Positions 55,518 through 64,000 of a stretch of 64,000 bases of DNA are shown here, one piece after another. The translations under genes and the position numbers were made by a program. Under the pieces are notes generated by a model. The model did not search any database. It was given only the letters and a program-made list of their open reading frames with translations, and was not told the DNA's origin. Source of the stretch: Methanobacteriota archaeon (GTDB lineage: Archaea > Halobacteriota > Methanosarcinia > Methanosarcinales > Methanosarcinaceae). Each line of letters starts with the position of its first letter. The stretch's first letter is position 1. The stretch lies in assembly GCA_023399215.1 (NCBI GenBank), contig JAEWQJ010000026.1:186001-250000 (forward strand), written 5' to 3'.

Positions 55518-58145
55518 CTTAAAATAATGTCCCGTAGTATACTCAACCCCTCTTGCAGGTTTCAGCCTGGTTTCTTTTCCTGCAAGGGCTTCTTTATATG
55601 CCCTTATTATCTCTTTTATCTCAGCCTGAGTATTGAATGAAAGATCAAGCCGAAGCACATCCACACCGTAATCTTTCAGGTTTTTGATATACTTTAGCAT
55701 ATCAAGCACTTTTGAGTTATAAATCAGGGTTCGGGTCCCCAGGCGCTCGACCGGAAATTCGGAACCTGCCTGGTCAACGAGAAGCACTTTGCTGCCCTTT
55801 CTTACAATTCTTCTGTCAACAAGGGGTTTTAAAAGATCATTTTCCGTAATAAGCATAAGTTCTCTGCCATAAACAAAAATCTCTGTCTGTCCTGAGCCCT
55901 TGCAGGTTTGAAGGACCTCACAGATATTTTTTATCTCACTCAGGTTCAGTTCGCTTGAAAGGGTTGATCTGTACGCTCCTGCCTGGTAGAGAGTACTGGC
56001 CGTAAAAGCATTGAAAATATTGAACTCTTTTCCTGCAGTAAAGGGTATGGAAAGCTCCTTTGCAAGCTGTAAAACCCCAAACTCAGAACAGGCTATCCCG
56101 AAGCCTGCCTCTTTAACTTTTTCCAGCAGGGGTTTGAGTTTATCCAGTTCATAATCATGATTGATAAGAGGAACCCGGAAAACAATTTCGACCCTTTCAG
56201 CTTTCAAATCTTCAAGCTTTTCTGCGTTTTCGGGTGCAGAAAGCTCTTCAAACTTCGAAACCGGAACATATATAATATCTGCACCGGCGAACGCAGCCTC
56301 AAAGAGAGAGGAACTTTCATTTACTTCAACACTAAGAAGGAGCCGTTTTAAAGCTGAATTTCTGCCTCGGGTTCCACTAAGGGTTTTGTTGAGGGTTCCA
56401 TTGACAGCTGGAGTAAGCTCATCTTGATCACTCGCTTCAATGCTATGAATTTCAGAGTCACACAGGTAACTGAAATCCTCAAGATTCGGGTGCTTTTGCT
56501 CTTTCTTATCCCCACTGAGGATTTTTTCCAGCAGGAGGTCTGCTGCCGTTCTCCTTGCGTTTTTCAATACTCCAACCGGAATGAAAATATTTTCATCAGC
56601 ATCGATCTCAACAGAGACAGCCTCAAAGGAAGTATCCCCAAGACTTTCCATTGCTTTTCTTATCTTCTCGACTGTAGTTGGAGATTTCTCAGCTTCCTGG
56701 ACGACGTAATCATCCGTGAATTCCACAAATGGAGCCTCATCTGTGGGCTTCCTGGAATTTCCAGGCTTTTCAATTTCTTCTCCGATTACAACAGTAAATT
56801 GCTCTCCTTTCCTGGCTCTTACTTTCAGGCTTACAGGAAGTGCTTTCAGTTTTGTTTTTTGAAGGGTATCGAGGAGCCGTGTGTCTGTTGTGAGGTAGAG
56901 TTCATCACCTCTCTGGACTGCTTTTCCAGTCTTCGAGCTAATTTCAAGCCCTACTTTTTCACCTTTTTTCGCGCTTTTTATATGCTCGCCTGAAATCGTG
57001 ACTATGCCTGTAACTGCCGAGCCGAGCATCCGCTCTCGCGTGAAAATACTTATACCGTCTTTTATCTGGATGTCCTGATTCAGCCGAACTGTAAGTTTCG
57101 TATTCCCTTTTGAGCGGGAAATATCAAGGACTTTTCCAAGGAACGCTCCGTAGTTTGAACTGTATTTAGGGTGGGATACACCTTTTTCTCCGAGTATAAA
57201 GCCTCTTGTAAAGCCCCTGTAAAAGAGTTTTGCAAGCTCGGCTTCCCTTGCTTCAAGTTCCTCTTTTGTCGGATTATCTACTGGGCCACAGATTCCTTCG
57301 ACTGCAGCTTTATAGGCAGCGGCACTAGCAGTAACGTACTCGGGCTTTTTCATCCGCCCTTCGATTTTAAGGCTGACTACTCCGGTTTTTACGATATCCT
57401 CAAGCCCTGTTATTGTGGAGAGTTCGGCACAGCTTATGGGATAACTGCCTCCGATATGCCTTTCGTCAACTTCCCTTCCGTTTACCACGAATCTGTACCT
57501 ACGTCGGCAGGGCTGGGCACAGGCTCCCCGGTTTGCACTCCTGCCATGCAGGAAACTGCTGAAAAGACATTTGCCAGAATAGGAGTAGCAAAGGGCTCCG
57601 TGAACAAAAACCTCAATTTCTGCGTTTGAGTGATCCACGATATCCTTTACCTCAGCCGCAGTAAGTTCCCTTGAGACTATAACTCTTTTTGCACCCATCC
57701 CTGCTACAAAATCAACTCCTCCTTTATTATGGATAGTCATCTGGGTGCTTGCATGAAGCTCGAGGTCCGGATAGATTTCATTTAAAAGCCTGATAAGCCC
57801 CAGGTCCTGAAGAATAAGGGCATCGACTCCGGCTGCATATGCACAGTCTGCCATCTCAAGCGCGTGCTGCAACTCTTTTTGCTTGATCGGGATATTAAGG
57901 GCCAGGTAAACAAGAACTCCGTGTGAGTGTGCCAGTTTCACGGCCTCGTCAAGATTCTCAAGAGTGAAATTCTTTGCACCCTGACGGGCATTGAATTCGC
58001 CAACCCCGAGATAGACCGCGTCAGCTCCTCCTCGAATTGCAGCAAGAAGGGCTTCTTCGTCGCCTACGGGAGCCAGGACTTCAGGGGGGGTACAGGTGTA
58101 ATTTTCAATAGAAGAATTTTCAGCAGAATAATTTTCAGTAGACAT
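55509..58145 (-). CDS. U32-family peptidase/hydroxylase-like protein
   Basis: 878-residue protein. The N-terminal U32 domain (about 20-340) has the hallmark FVHGALCYSYSGKCLFSS followed by NRGACAQPCRRRY. A middle domain of the U32-associated type (DUF3656-like) and a C-terminal TIM-barrel-like repeat of the U32 theme (EVNESSSLFEAAFAGADIIY, YELDKLKPLL) follow. U32 proteins were called collagenases, but several (RlhA, TrhP) instead hydroxylate rRNA or tRNA, and the long form with this middle domain resembles RlhA. The gene starts with three 15-bp units spanning its ATG (EN-S/Y repeats at residues 4-16). Confidence 0.88.
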   Translation of the reverse strand: MSTENYSAENSSIENYTCTPPEVLAPVGDEEALLAAIRGGADAVYLGVGEFNARQGAKNFTLENLDEAVKLAHSHGVLVYLALNIPIKQKELQHALEMADCAYAAGVDALILQDLGLIRLLNEIYPDLELHASTQMTIHNKGGVDFVAGMGAKRVIVSRELTAAEVKDIVDHSNAEIEVFVHGALCYSYSGKCLFSSFLHGRSANRGACAQPCRRRYRFVVNGREVDERHIGGSYPISCAELSTITGLEDIVKTGVVSLKIEGRMKKPEYVTASAAAYKAAVEGICGPVDNPTKEELEAREAELAKLFYRGFTRGFILGEKGVSHPKYSSNYGAFLGKVLDISRSKGNTKLTVRLNQDIQIKDGISIFTRERMLGSAVTGIVTISGEHIKSAKKGEKVGLEISSKTGKAVQRGDELYLTTDTRLLDTLQKTKLKALPVSLKVRARKGEQFTVVIGEEIEKPGNSRKPTDEAPFVEFTDDYVVQEAEKSPTTVEKIRKAMESLGDTSFEAVSVEIDADENIFIPVGVLKNARRTAADLLLEKILSGDKKEQKHPNLEDFSYLCDSEIHSIEASDQDELTPAVNGTLNKTLSGTRGRNSALKRLLLSVEVNESSSLFEAAFAGADIIYVPVSKFEELSAPENAEKLEDLKAERVEIVFRVPLINHDYELDKLKPLLEKVKEAGFGIACSEFGVLQLAKELSIPFTAGKEFNIFNAFTASTLYQAGAYRSTLSSELNLSEIKNICEVLQTCKGSGQTEIFVYGRELMLITENDLLKPLVDRRIVRKGSKVLLVDQAGSEFPVERLGTRTLIYNSKVLDMLKYIKNLKDYGVDVLRLDLSFNTQAEIKEIIRAYKEALAGKETRLKPARGVEYTTGHYFKGV
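58101..58145. repeat. 15-bp tandem repeat at the U32 start codon
   Basis: Three units, ATTTTCAATAGAAGA, ATTTTCAGCAGAATA and ATTTTCAGTAGACAT (plus strand), encode residues 1-15; the last contains the start codon. Confidence 0.8.
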
Positions 58146-59204
58146 TTTTGATCAGTTTGTTCTTTCCAGCTGGAAGGTTTTGTAACTATGAAGAGAAAGC
58201 TATACAACGGTTTACATGAAAAGCTTAGCAGCATGCAGATAAATGAGTAAAGGTAAGTAAAGGAATAAAGTTCAGTTTAAGACGTAAAGGTGCTTCTCGC
58301 ATAAAAAATGGATGGGTAAGCCCTTGGCTTTTATTGTAAAGGAAATTTATTGGAAAACTGAAAACTGAAAACTTACTGTTATCTTAAATCTGATCTTACT
58401 GTTATCTTAAATCATATTTAGTTTGGATCTATAGCTGTTAATTTAAGACTTATTTCCGTTTATTTGCAAATTTAATAGCCTTTGAGTAAATCTAATGTTT
58501 TTCCAGAGTTTTTAGTTAGAAATGAACCATTTTATTCACGCTTTTAACTTTAGATATATTAATAAGTGTTTTTGCCTAAAAACAGAGATAGTTTATCTAC
58601 ATAAATGCGTTTAAGACTCCAGATTAAATAACCTGTTAAAATAAAAAAGAGTGCAAATCTATATATAATTATAAATATTTTTTATCATATAAAATTAGCT
58701 GTGATCAGATAACTATCTGAAGCTGGTTTTACTTGCTTTGTTGCATGATTACACAGGATTCTTGGTTCGTTTGAATCCCTTTTTACTCTTTAAACGGTGA
58801 AGCTTCGTAAAACGAATGAGTGCCGCAGGAATGCGCACAAATTGACCCACAGATTATATGCAGTTACCAGTTCGTCATAGACAGACTAATTAATTCTGCA
58901 ACAGGGCAGCTATACTTGAATCTGCATATTTTCAGAAGCTTCGTCCAGGATGAGTTATGACCTCATGCAAACTATTTGAGAGGACCGAATCTTATTGTCT
59001 CGATCCCTCAAGAATAGGTAAAACTTTAAAAAATCAACATCTACAGAAACACAATACAACCTACCTCTCTTTGAACAGGTTCTTCCACCTGACAACGACA
59101 AAAATATTCCCGGAATATCAAAACCAGGCCTCTGAACAGAAAGTTTCAGAATTTCAAAACCAGGCTTCTGAAAAGCTGGCTTTAATATGTCAGGAGGGCC
59201 TGGA
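58146..59204. other. Long gap before the second MATE gene
   Basis: About 1.06 kb without a supported gene. A 19-base direct repeat (CTTACTGTTATCTTAAATC) lies near 58370-58412, and near 59115-59175 a degenerate duplication (CAAAACCAGGCCTCTGAA and CAAAACCAGGCTTCTGAA). The former is 0.8 kb from any start codon. Confidence 0.45.
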
Positions 59205-60695
59205 ATGGTAAGTGATGAAGAAACGGTAACTGACGAAGAAATGAAATCCGGGAACATAGTGAATCTATTCTTTAAATTTGCATTCCCGACCGTCGTTGGA
59301 GTCGTCATTGCCGGAATCCAGGAAATAATTGATGGTTTTTTTATAGGAAATGCTATAGGAAGCCAGGGGCTTGCAGCAATTACTCTAGCCTATCCCGCTT
59401 ATCTGGTTATAATCGCTATTGGAGTAATTATCGGGATCGGTGCATCAAGTCTTGCTGCCCTTCAACTCGGAAAGGAGAACCTCAACTGCGCGCTGGACAT
59501 AGTACACAATGCTTTTTCCCTGTGTCTTCTTACAGGAGCAGTTTTTACTATAGTCGGACTGATTTTCTGTGAAACCTCAATAAGCATTCTTGGAGCCAGC
59601 GGGACTGCTCTAGCTTTTGCTCGCGATTACCTGAGGATTATCTTCGCTGGCTCAGTCTTTATGATTTTTTCAGTTGCCCTTGAACCGCTAGTCAGAAACG
59701 ACGGAAACCCCAGACTCTGTATGAACATCATGATTGCAGGGGTAATTGTAAACCTCGTGCTTGATTACCTTTTTATCATGCGTATGGGCACGGGAATGGT
59801 AGGTGCCGCCTTTGCCACAATTGTTTCCTTTGCTCTCCCGGCATTGCTGTTCATGAATTACCTTTTTGGCAAGGATGCAAAGCTGAAACTCCGGCTTAAA
59901 GCCATGAAATTCAAACTCAGTACCCAGTTCCAGATTCTTAGAGCCGGCCTTCCGTCTTTCGTGATGCAGTTTTCACTGGCTCTCGTGCTCTTTGCGTACA
60001 ATTACATGTTGCTAATGTACGGTTCCGAGCTTGCAGTCTCAGCCTACGGTATTATAGGGTATGTCCTTTCAATATTCTCTATGCTTTTTGAGGGAATAGC
60101 TCTGGGAGTGCAGCCGATTATAGGCTTTAACTATGGAGCTGGCTATTATGAAAGAGTTTCGAAAACCCTGAAACTGACAATTCTTTCATGCATCCTTACA
60201 GGAGTTTTCGGATTTCTATTAATTTCCCTCTTTCCCGAAAAAGTGGTGCAGATCTTCAGCCAGGGAGACTCCGAACTTCTGGAAGTTACCCTTCGAGGAA
60301 TGAAGATTTTCATATTCTCTTTGCTCGTTGAAGGTACCGTGCTCCTCACCGCTATATATTATCAGTCAATAAACCGGATAAGAGCAGCACTTTTCATTTA
60401 CTTTGGAAAGATTTTTGTTGTTCTCTTCCCTCTACTTTTTATCCTGCCGATTTTCTTCGGCCTGGATGGAGTGTGGGCTGCATCTCCGGCTACGGAGTAT
60501 ATCATGATGCTGGTAGTTATGGGAATGCTTTCGAAGGAATTCAAGCTTCTCAGGCATTATGCAAAAGCAGAGCCCATGCAATCAGCCGATACAAAAAAAG
60601 CACTACAGGCAGTCATAAACAGTGGAAAAACCGATGTTGAAGAAAATCCCAGATTTGTTACTTTCAGGCCTGCCGAAAAAAGAGATATGTCATGA
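59205..60695 (+). CDS. MATE-family exporter 2
   Basis: 496-residue MATE transporter with 12 hydrophobic segments. The first helix follows FFKFAFPTVVGVVIAGIQEI; charged termini lie in the cytoplasm. It differs from the MATE at 7984-9420 in sequence and in having longer tails, so it is from another subgroup. I chose ATG 59205 because AGGAGG lies 7 bases upstream; ATG 59187 lacks a site. It is a single-gene unit. Substrate unknown. Confidence 0.9.
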   Translation: MVSDEETVTDEEMKSGNIVNLFFKFAFPTVVGVVIAGIQEIIDGFFIGNAIGSQGLAAITLAYPAYLVIIAIGVIIGIGASSLAALQLGKENLNCALDIVHNAFSLCLLTGAVFTIVGLIFCETSISILGASGTALAFARDYLRIIFAGSVFMIFSVALEPLVRNDGNPRLCMNIMIAGVIVNLVLDYLFIMRMGTGMVGAAFATIVSFALPALLFMNYLFGKDAKLKLRLKAMKFKLSTQFQILRAGLPSFVMQFSLALVLFAYNYMLLMYGSELAVSAYGIIGYVLSIFSMLFEGIALGVQPIIGFNYGAGYYERVSKTLKLTILSCILTGVFGFLLISLFPEKVVQIFSQGDSELLEVTLRGMKIFIFSLLVEGTVLLTAIYYQSINRIRAALFIYFGKIFVVLFPLLFILPIFFGLDGVWAASPATEYIMMLVVMGMLSKEFKLLRHYAKAEPMQSADTKKALQAVINSGKTDVEENPRFVTFRPAEKRDMS

Positions 60696-62149
60696 GAGGC
60701 TCTTCTCTGAAATCCAGATTTTCTGAAATTAAACTTTTAAGACTGTGAACTACCTCTCTCTGAATTCTTCGTCTAACGGCTCAGATTCGAGGGAAGAATT
60801 GGTTCGCGTTACTATTTAAGGAACGGCCGTAATGCGTGCGTGACAAGCTATGTGCGTGACAAGCTATATTTAAGACAGTTAATAATGTTGCTTTGGCTAA
60901 GATAATTCACTAATCTATATGGACTGCTGCCGAAAAATAAAAGTAATGTAGTAAAAAGTCCCGAAAAACCATATTCATCGTCCGGAGTCTTTATTTCACC
61001 GAGCAAACGCTCGGGCCAGTCCGAAGAAGTAAAAAAGCAAAGTAACTATTCAGCCTATAAAACCATGTCTGTTGATAGTGATTTTACTAAAACGGAATAA
61101 TCCGAAAAATAACTTATGAACAACGAAAAACGTAGTCAATCGCCAATAATCAAAGAAAATCAATTGACAGAAATTTGTCTATAGAATTTTAGTAAAGATG
61201 GCTATTGATGTTGTTTTATCTGGGCTGAATAATTACAAAGCAAAAAAAAGCAATAATGAAAGGTTTTTCGTATACAGGAGTCAGGAAATTCTCCTTTCTT
61301 AAAAAACAAAAACAACGAAACTATTCTTTCGACTTCTTTTCTGAAAGGCCACTCTCCTGCGTCGAGCGTGACAAATTTGGTTTAAGACGGCTAATAATGT
61401 TGCTTCGGTTCAATTAATTTCACTTTCTTAAAGAATACTGTTTTATAAATATTAAAGTTGCTCTAGCGCATCCCATTGCAAATTCGACGATGTAACAGAT
61501 AAAATACTAGGAAGCAAAATTTCAAAATGTGAGGGAAAAATAGGCGTACTTTATAGGCATACTTTCATCCAGCTTTCAAGAAGTTAGCTGTTTTCAAGGC
61601 TTTTGCGATGTCCGTTTTCGGCGATTTGCAGACCCTTAGTTGAGAATTAACCCAAAGCTCAAGTGCTATCCTGCTTAATATAGCTACTGAAAAAAACAGA
61701 AGAAACTGAAATCTTTGCAGCTTATGTGTTATTGTGTAATGAGAATAACATTATGTAATGAGAGTAACAACTGCTTTTTACAGAAACTGTCACGGAAGGC
61801 AATCCCAGAAAATTTACTAAAACATTAGAGTTAACGGTGTACAACGGTGTACATACAATTTACAACGGTGTATATACAATTCGTTAAACAAATATGCATT
61901 TTGAAATTGAGTTTCTTATTTGAGGTTTTCTCAGGAAAAAAGCCTTACCGGAGAAAAGAAATTAATGAAAATGCATGGTACTTATATATAGAAGAGAAAA
62001 ATATATTAACGATTAATTTTCAAGTTTTATCGAAAACGTTAGTATATTCCAGTTTTTAGAGTGAGACTTCCTTTATTGTGAATCTTCTCCGAATTTACGA
62101 AACTTCTATACATTTACAAGCCTGCAGGCAGCCGATCAAGGTGCATAAT
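60696..62149. other. 1.45-kb gap with relic repeats
   Basis: No supported gene. It holds a 57-base direct repeat pair (60854-60910 and 61366-61423, sharing TTTAAGAC and TAATAATGTTGCTT) enclosing a 450-base segment. Inside, an imperfect inverted repeat (ATTTTACTAAAA near 61080 and TTTTAGTAAA near 61188) bounds about 120 bases. A 16-base tandem duplication (GTGCGTGACAAGCTAT) lies at about 60838-60868, and a 19-base one (GTAATGAGAATAACA) near 61735-61770. Confidence 0.5.
61832..61881. repeat. 21-bp direct repeat upstream of the FilR1-type regulator
   Basis: Units starting ACAACGGTGTACATACAATT and ACAACGGTGTATATACAATT (61841-61861 and 61862-61881) plus a partial AACGGTGT unit before them. The core TACA-ACGG-TGTA is a palindrome. 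It lies about 100 bases upstream of a TATA-like TTATATATA (about 61983) and 270 bases from the regulator start, so it could be an operator. Confidence 0.5.
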
Positions 62150-62953
62150 ATGGAAAACAATCTACTCGATCTGATATTTCTCTCTGAAAAAAGGAAGAAT
62201 GTGCTGCTTCTTCTGCTTGAAGGGCCAAAGGATATTGAAACAATTAAAAAAGCCCTTAATGCCAGTGCAACCGCAGTCCAGCCCCAGGTAAAAAAACTCA
62301 AAGAGCAGCACCTGGTAGTCCAGGAAAAAAACTTCTATAAACTAAGCGAGATAGGCAGAGTTGTGGTTGAGAAAATGAAGCCTCTTGTGGACACACTTAC
62401 CGTTCTCGAAGAAAATGCGAATTACTGGGCAGAAAGAGAAGTGAACGAGATTCCACCTTTTCTCCTGCGAAGAATTAATGAGCTTGGGCACTGCACTATA
62501 ATTGAACCTCAGATAGACTATATGTTTGAGCTGATTCCGGAGTACGTCAAAAACGTCCGGATGGCAAAAGAACTGAAGGCTACAATTTCATATTTCCATC
62601 CTCTTTTCCCCTCATTTTTCCTGGAGATTGCCGAAAAAGGAATCATGATATCACTTGTATTCCCCGAGTCCGTCCTGAAAAGATGGATCGAAGATTACAG
62701 GGAACAGACCGAACAATACCTTAAAAAAGAAAATGCTAAGCTTTTTGTCTGTACGGACTGTGAAAGAATACCTGCTGTCGTAGCAGCGGATAATTTCATG
62801 GCAATGGCCCTTTTCCCAAAAAGCGCGGTATTTGACCGAAAATATGTGATATGCTTTGAGCCAGGAGCTCTGATCTGGGGAAAAGAACTCTATGATTATT
62901 ATGAACAGCGCTCCAAACAGATTAAGAATATAGACAATTACACTTACGCATAA
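62150..62953 (+). CDS. FilR1/DUF1724-type HTH regulator
   Basis: 267-residue transcription regulator common in methanogens. The N-terminal ArsR-like winged helix (about 7-80, EKRKNVLLLLLEGPKDIETI) is followed by a FilR1-type sensor domain (about 110-260, PPFLLRRINELGHCTIIEP; DYREQTEQYLK). The type member controls methanogenesis or cell morphology, but this protein's targets are unknown. I chose ATG 62150 because AAGGTG lies 6 bases upstream. The end of the gene is duplicated in tandem (62927-62976). Confidence 0.85.
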   Translation: MENNLLDLIFLSEKRKNVLLLLLEGPKDIETIKKALNASATAVQPQVKKLKEQHLVVQEKNFYKLSEIGRVVVEKMKPLVDTLTVLEENANYWAEREVNEIPPFLLRRINELGHCTIIEPQIDYMFELIPEYVKNVRMAKELKATISYFHPLFPSFFLEIAEKGIMISLVFPESVLKRWIEDYREQTEQYLKKENAKLFVCTDCERIPAVVAADNFMAMALFPKSAVFDRKYVICFEPGALIWGKELYDYYEQRSKQIKNIDNYTYA

Positions 62954-62976
62954 TATAGACAATTACACTTACGCAT
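62927..62976 (+). repeat. 25-bp perfect duplication across a stop codon
   Basis: The unit AATATAGACAATTACACTTACGCAT occurs at 62927-62951 and again, identically, at 62952-62976. The TAA stop of the regulator gene spans the junction (62951-62953). Confidence 0.9.
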
Positions 62977-63007
62977 AAGAATGTTAAAGGGATGCAGAAG
63001 AATCATT

Positions 63008-63122
63008 TAGGACTTAAGTTGAACTGAGAAATCAACAGCATCAGAACGCTAACTGTATAAAACGTGAGTTTAACCACAATCTTTGCCATAATTGATTTTG
63101 TTCCTCAAGCGCGTAAGTCCTA
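63008..63122. mobile_element. MITE-like element, copy 2 (115 bp)
   Basis: Inverted relative to copy 1 at 55371. The right end is TAGGACTTACGCGCTTGAGG read on the minus strand. The left end TAGGACTTAAGTTGAACTGA has lost about three bases of the terminal repeat. A 5-base target duplication TCATT flanks it exactly (63003-63007 and 63123-63127). The interior matches copy 1 over almost its full length. Confidence 0.82.
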
Positions 63123-63400
63123 TCATTATTTAGCTCAAGTTATAAATGATTCTGCATGGAGCAGTTTTATTACAAAGTTAGAGTATAAAGCAGATTGGTT
63201 CGGAAAAGCTATCCTGAGAATAGGAAGGAGAATAGGAAGATTTGAACCCTCCTCTAAACTTCGTAATTTTTGCGGTATTATAATTAAGATTTGACATTAA
63301 AGAATCGAGAATGAATTTGCCCTTATTACAAAACAAGGCATGATAGAGATATCAATGCTGCAATCAATATCAAGAAATTCTCACCTCAAGATCAAAATCC

Positions 63401-63493
63401 CATAGTTACCTAACACAGTTACCTGATACAGTTATCTGATACAGTTATCTAATACAGTTATATGATACAGCTACCTGACACAATTACCTGATA
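63401..63493. repeat. 13-bp tandem array upstream of the window end
   Basis: Six units of CAGTTACCTGATA with small changes (63416-63493), with a partial unit before. It lies about 115 bases after the HisI stop (leftward gene) in an otherwise gene-free stretch 63128-63608. Confidence 0.8.
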
Positions 63494-63608
63494 CCTGCGT
63501 AACGCGAAGAAGGGCTTGCGTGACTTATCCTCAATAGAAGAAAGAATAAACCAGGAAGCTCCTATCTAGAACCTGATCCTTGAGGCAAAGGATTCAGAGA
63601 GGAGTATT

Positions 63609-63977
63609 TCACGATTTATATACTTCATCAGGCTCAAAGACCTTTTCTCCCACAACCTCTCCTTCAAGGTTTCGATAAAAACAGGATCTATATCCCATAT
63701 GGCAGGCTCCCCCGACCTGTTCCACGATCAGGAGAAGAGAATCCATATCACAGTCGACCCTGATTTCTTTCACTTTCTGTACATGCCCCGAAGTCTCTCC
63801 TTTTTTCCATAACTGCTGTCTGCTCCGGCTCCAGAAGTGTGCGATCCCGGTCTCTACGGTCTTCTCAAGAGCTTCCCGATTCATATAGGCGCACATAAGC
63901 ACTTCCCTGCTAAGCTGGTCCTGAACTACAGCAAGGATCAGACCATTATCGGATTTCAAAGAATCAAAATCAATCAT
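63609..63977 (-). CDS. hisI: Phosphoribosyl-AMP cyclohydrolase
   Basis: 122-residue HisI, which opens the adenine ring of phosphoribosyl-AMP in the third step of histidine synthesis. The conserved AHFWSRSRQQLWKKGETSGH, the Asp cluster DCDMDSLLL and the Zn-ligand Cys in GACHMGYRSCFY are all present. I chose ATG 63977 (MIDFDSLK); a TTG at 63998 adds seven unconserved residues, and neither has a clear ribosome site. It is a stand-alone HisI without the HisE (pyrophosphatase) domain found fused in some species. Confidence 0.96.
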   Translation of the reverse strand: MIDFDSLKSDNGLILAVVQDQLSREVLMCAYMNREALEKTVETGIAHFWSRSRQQLWKKGETSGHVQKVKEIRVDCDMDSLLLIVEQVGGACHMGYRSCFYRNLEGEVVGEKVFEPDEVYKS

Positions 63978-64000
63978 GGGAGATAGATTGCAAAACAAGT

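Noticed and set aside
61847..62059. 70-residue frame before the FilR1-type regulator
   Set aside because: Its start lies in the 21-bp repeat; AT-rich composition and no ribosome site.
63064..63294. 76-residue frame running out of MITE copy 2
   Set aside because: The frame starts within the mobile element and has no family-like sequence or ribosome site.

Overview
The window is a stretch of a Methanosarcina-type methanogenic archaeal chromosome. The evidence is a split archaeal RNA polymerase (A'/A'' and B'/B'') linked to archaeal NusA, L30e, S12, S7, EF-2, EF-1A and S10. It also carries lineage-typical families (UPF0228, UPF0280, DUF460, a FilR1-type HTH regulator, PGF-CTERM surface proteins), AT-rich intergenic DNA with archaeal TATA boxes, and GGTGA/GGAGG-type ribosome binding sites. 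The exact species cannot be fixed from the sequence alone.

Layout. 0-13 kb: a Kup potassium transporter, a secreted hypothetical, two PGF-CTERM cell-surface proteins, an alpha/beta hydrolase, a MATE exporter, a Glu/Leu/Phe/Val dehydrogenase and an ADP-forming acyl-CoA synthetase alpha subunit. 13-19 kb: a redox-flavoured set with an HxlR regulator divergent from a small siroheme sulfite-reductase-like protein, a cupin, a CGGC protein, a dead SnoaL-like gene, a ferredoxin, a TrmB-like regulator and an AhpD-like protein. 19.6-29 kb: a nickel/peptide-type ABC importer operon that also encodes a SAM methyltransferase and an unlisted 51-residue protein. A second binding protein and a second, paralogous methyltransferase sit just upstream.

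29-35 kb is a gene graveyard. It holds a shattered ParB-like gene, a broken DUF4139 gene, an IS200/IS605 tnpB end, and a C39-like peptidase whose active-site Cys is replaced by Phe. Only a few genes there look intact (UPF0228, a membrane-anchored hypothetical, a 28-residue membrane peptide). 35-49.3 kb is the transcription/translation superoperon, read leftward from tRNA-Lys through rpoH-B2-B1-A1-A2, then L30e-nusA-S12-S7-EF2-EF1A-S10. 50-64 kb: a DJ-1/PfpI protein, UPF0280, DUF460, a secreted hypothetical, a large U32 peptidase, a second MATE exporter, a FilR1-type regulator and HisI, separated by long AT-rich gaps.

The most unusual signals are non-coding. A TATA box plus hairpin leader element occurs three times (near 2.7, 30.6 and 32.9 kb), each time ahead of a gene for a membrane or secreted product. 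Two copies of a ~117-bp MITE-like element have matching terminal inverted repeats and exact 5-bp target duplications. Short tandem duplications are widespread, and many run across the stop codon of the adjacent gene.
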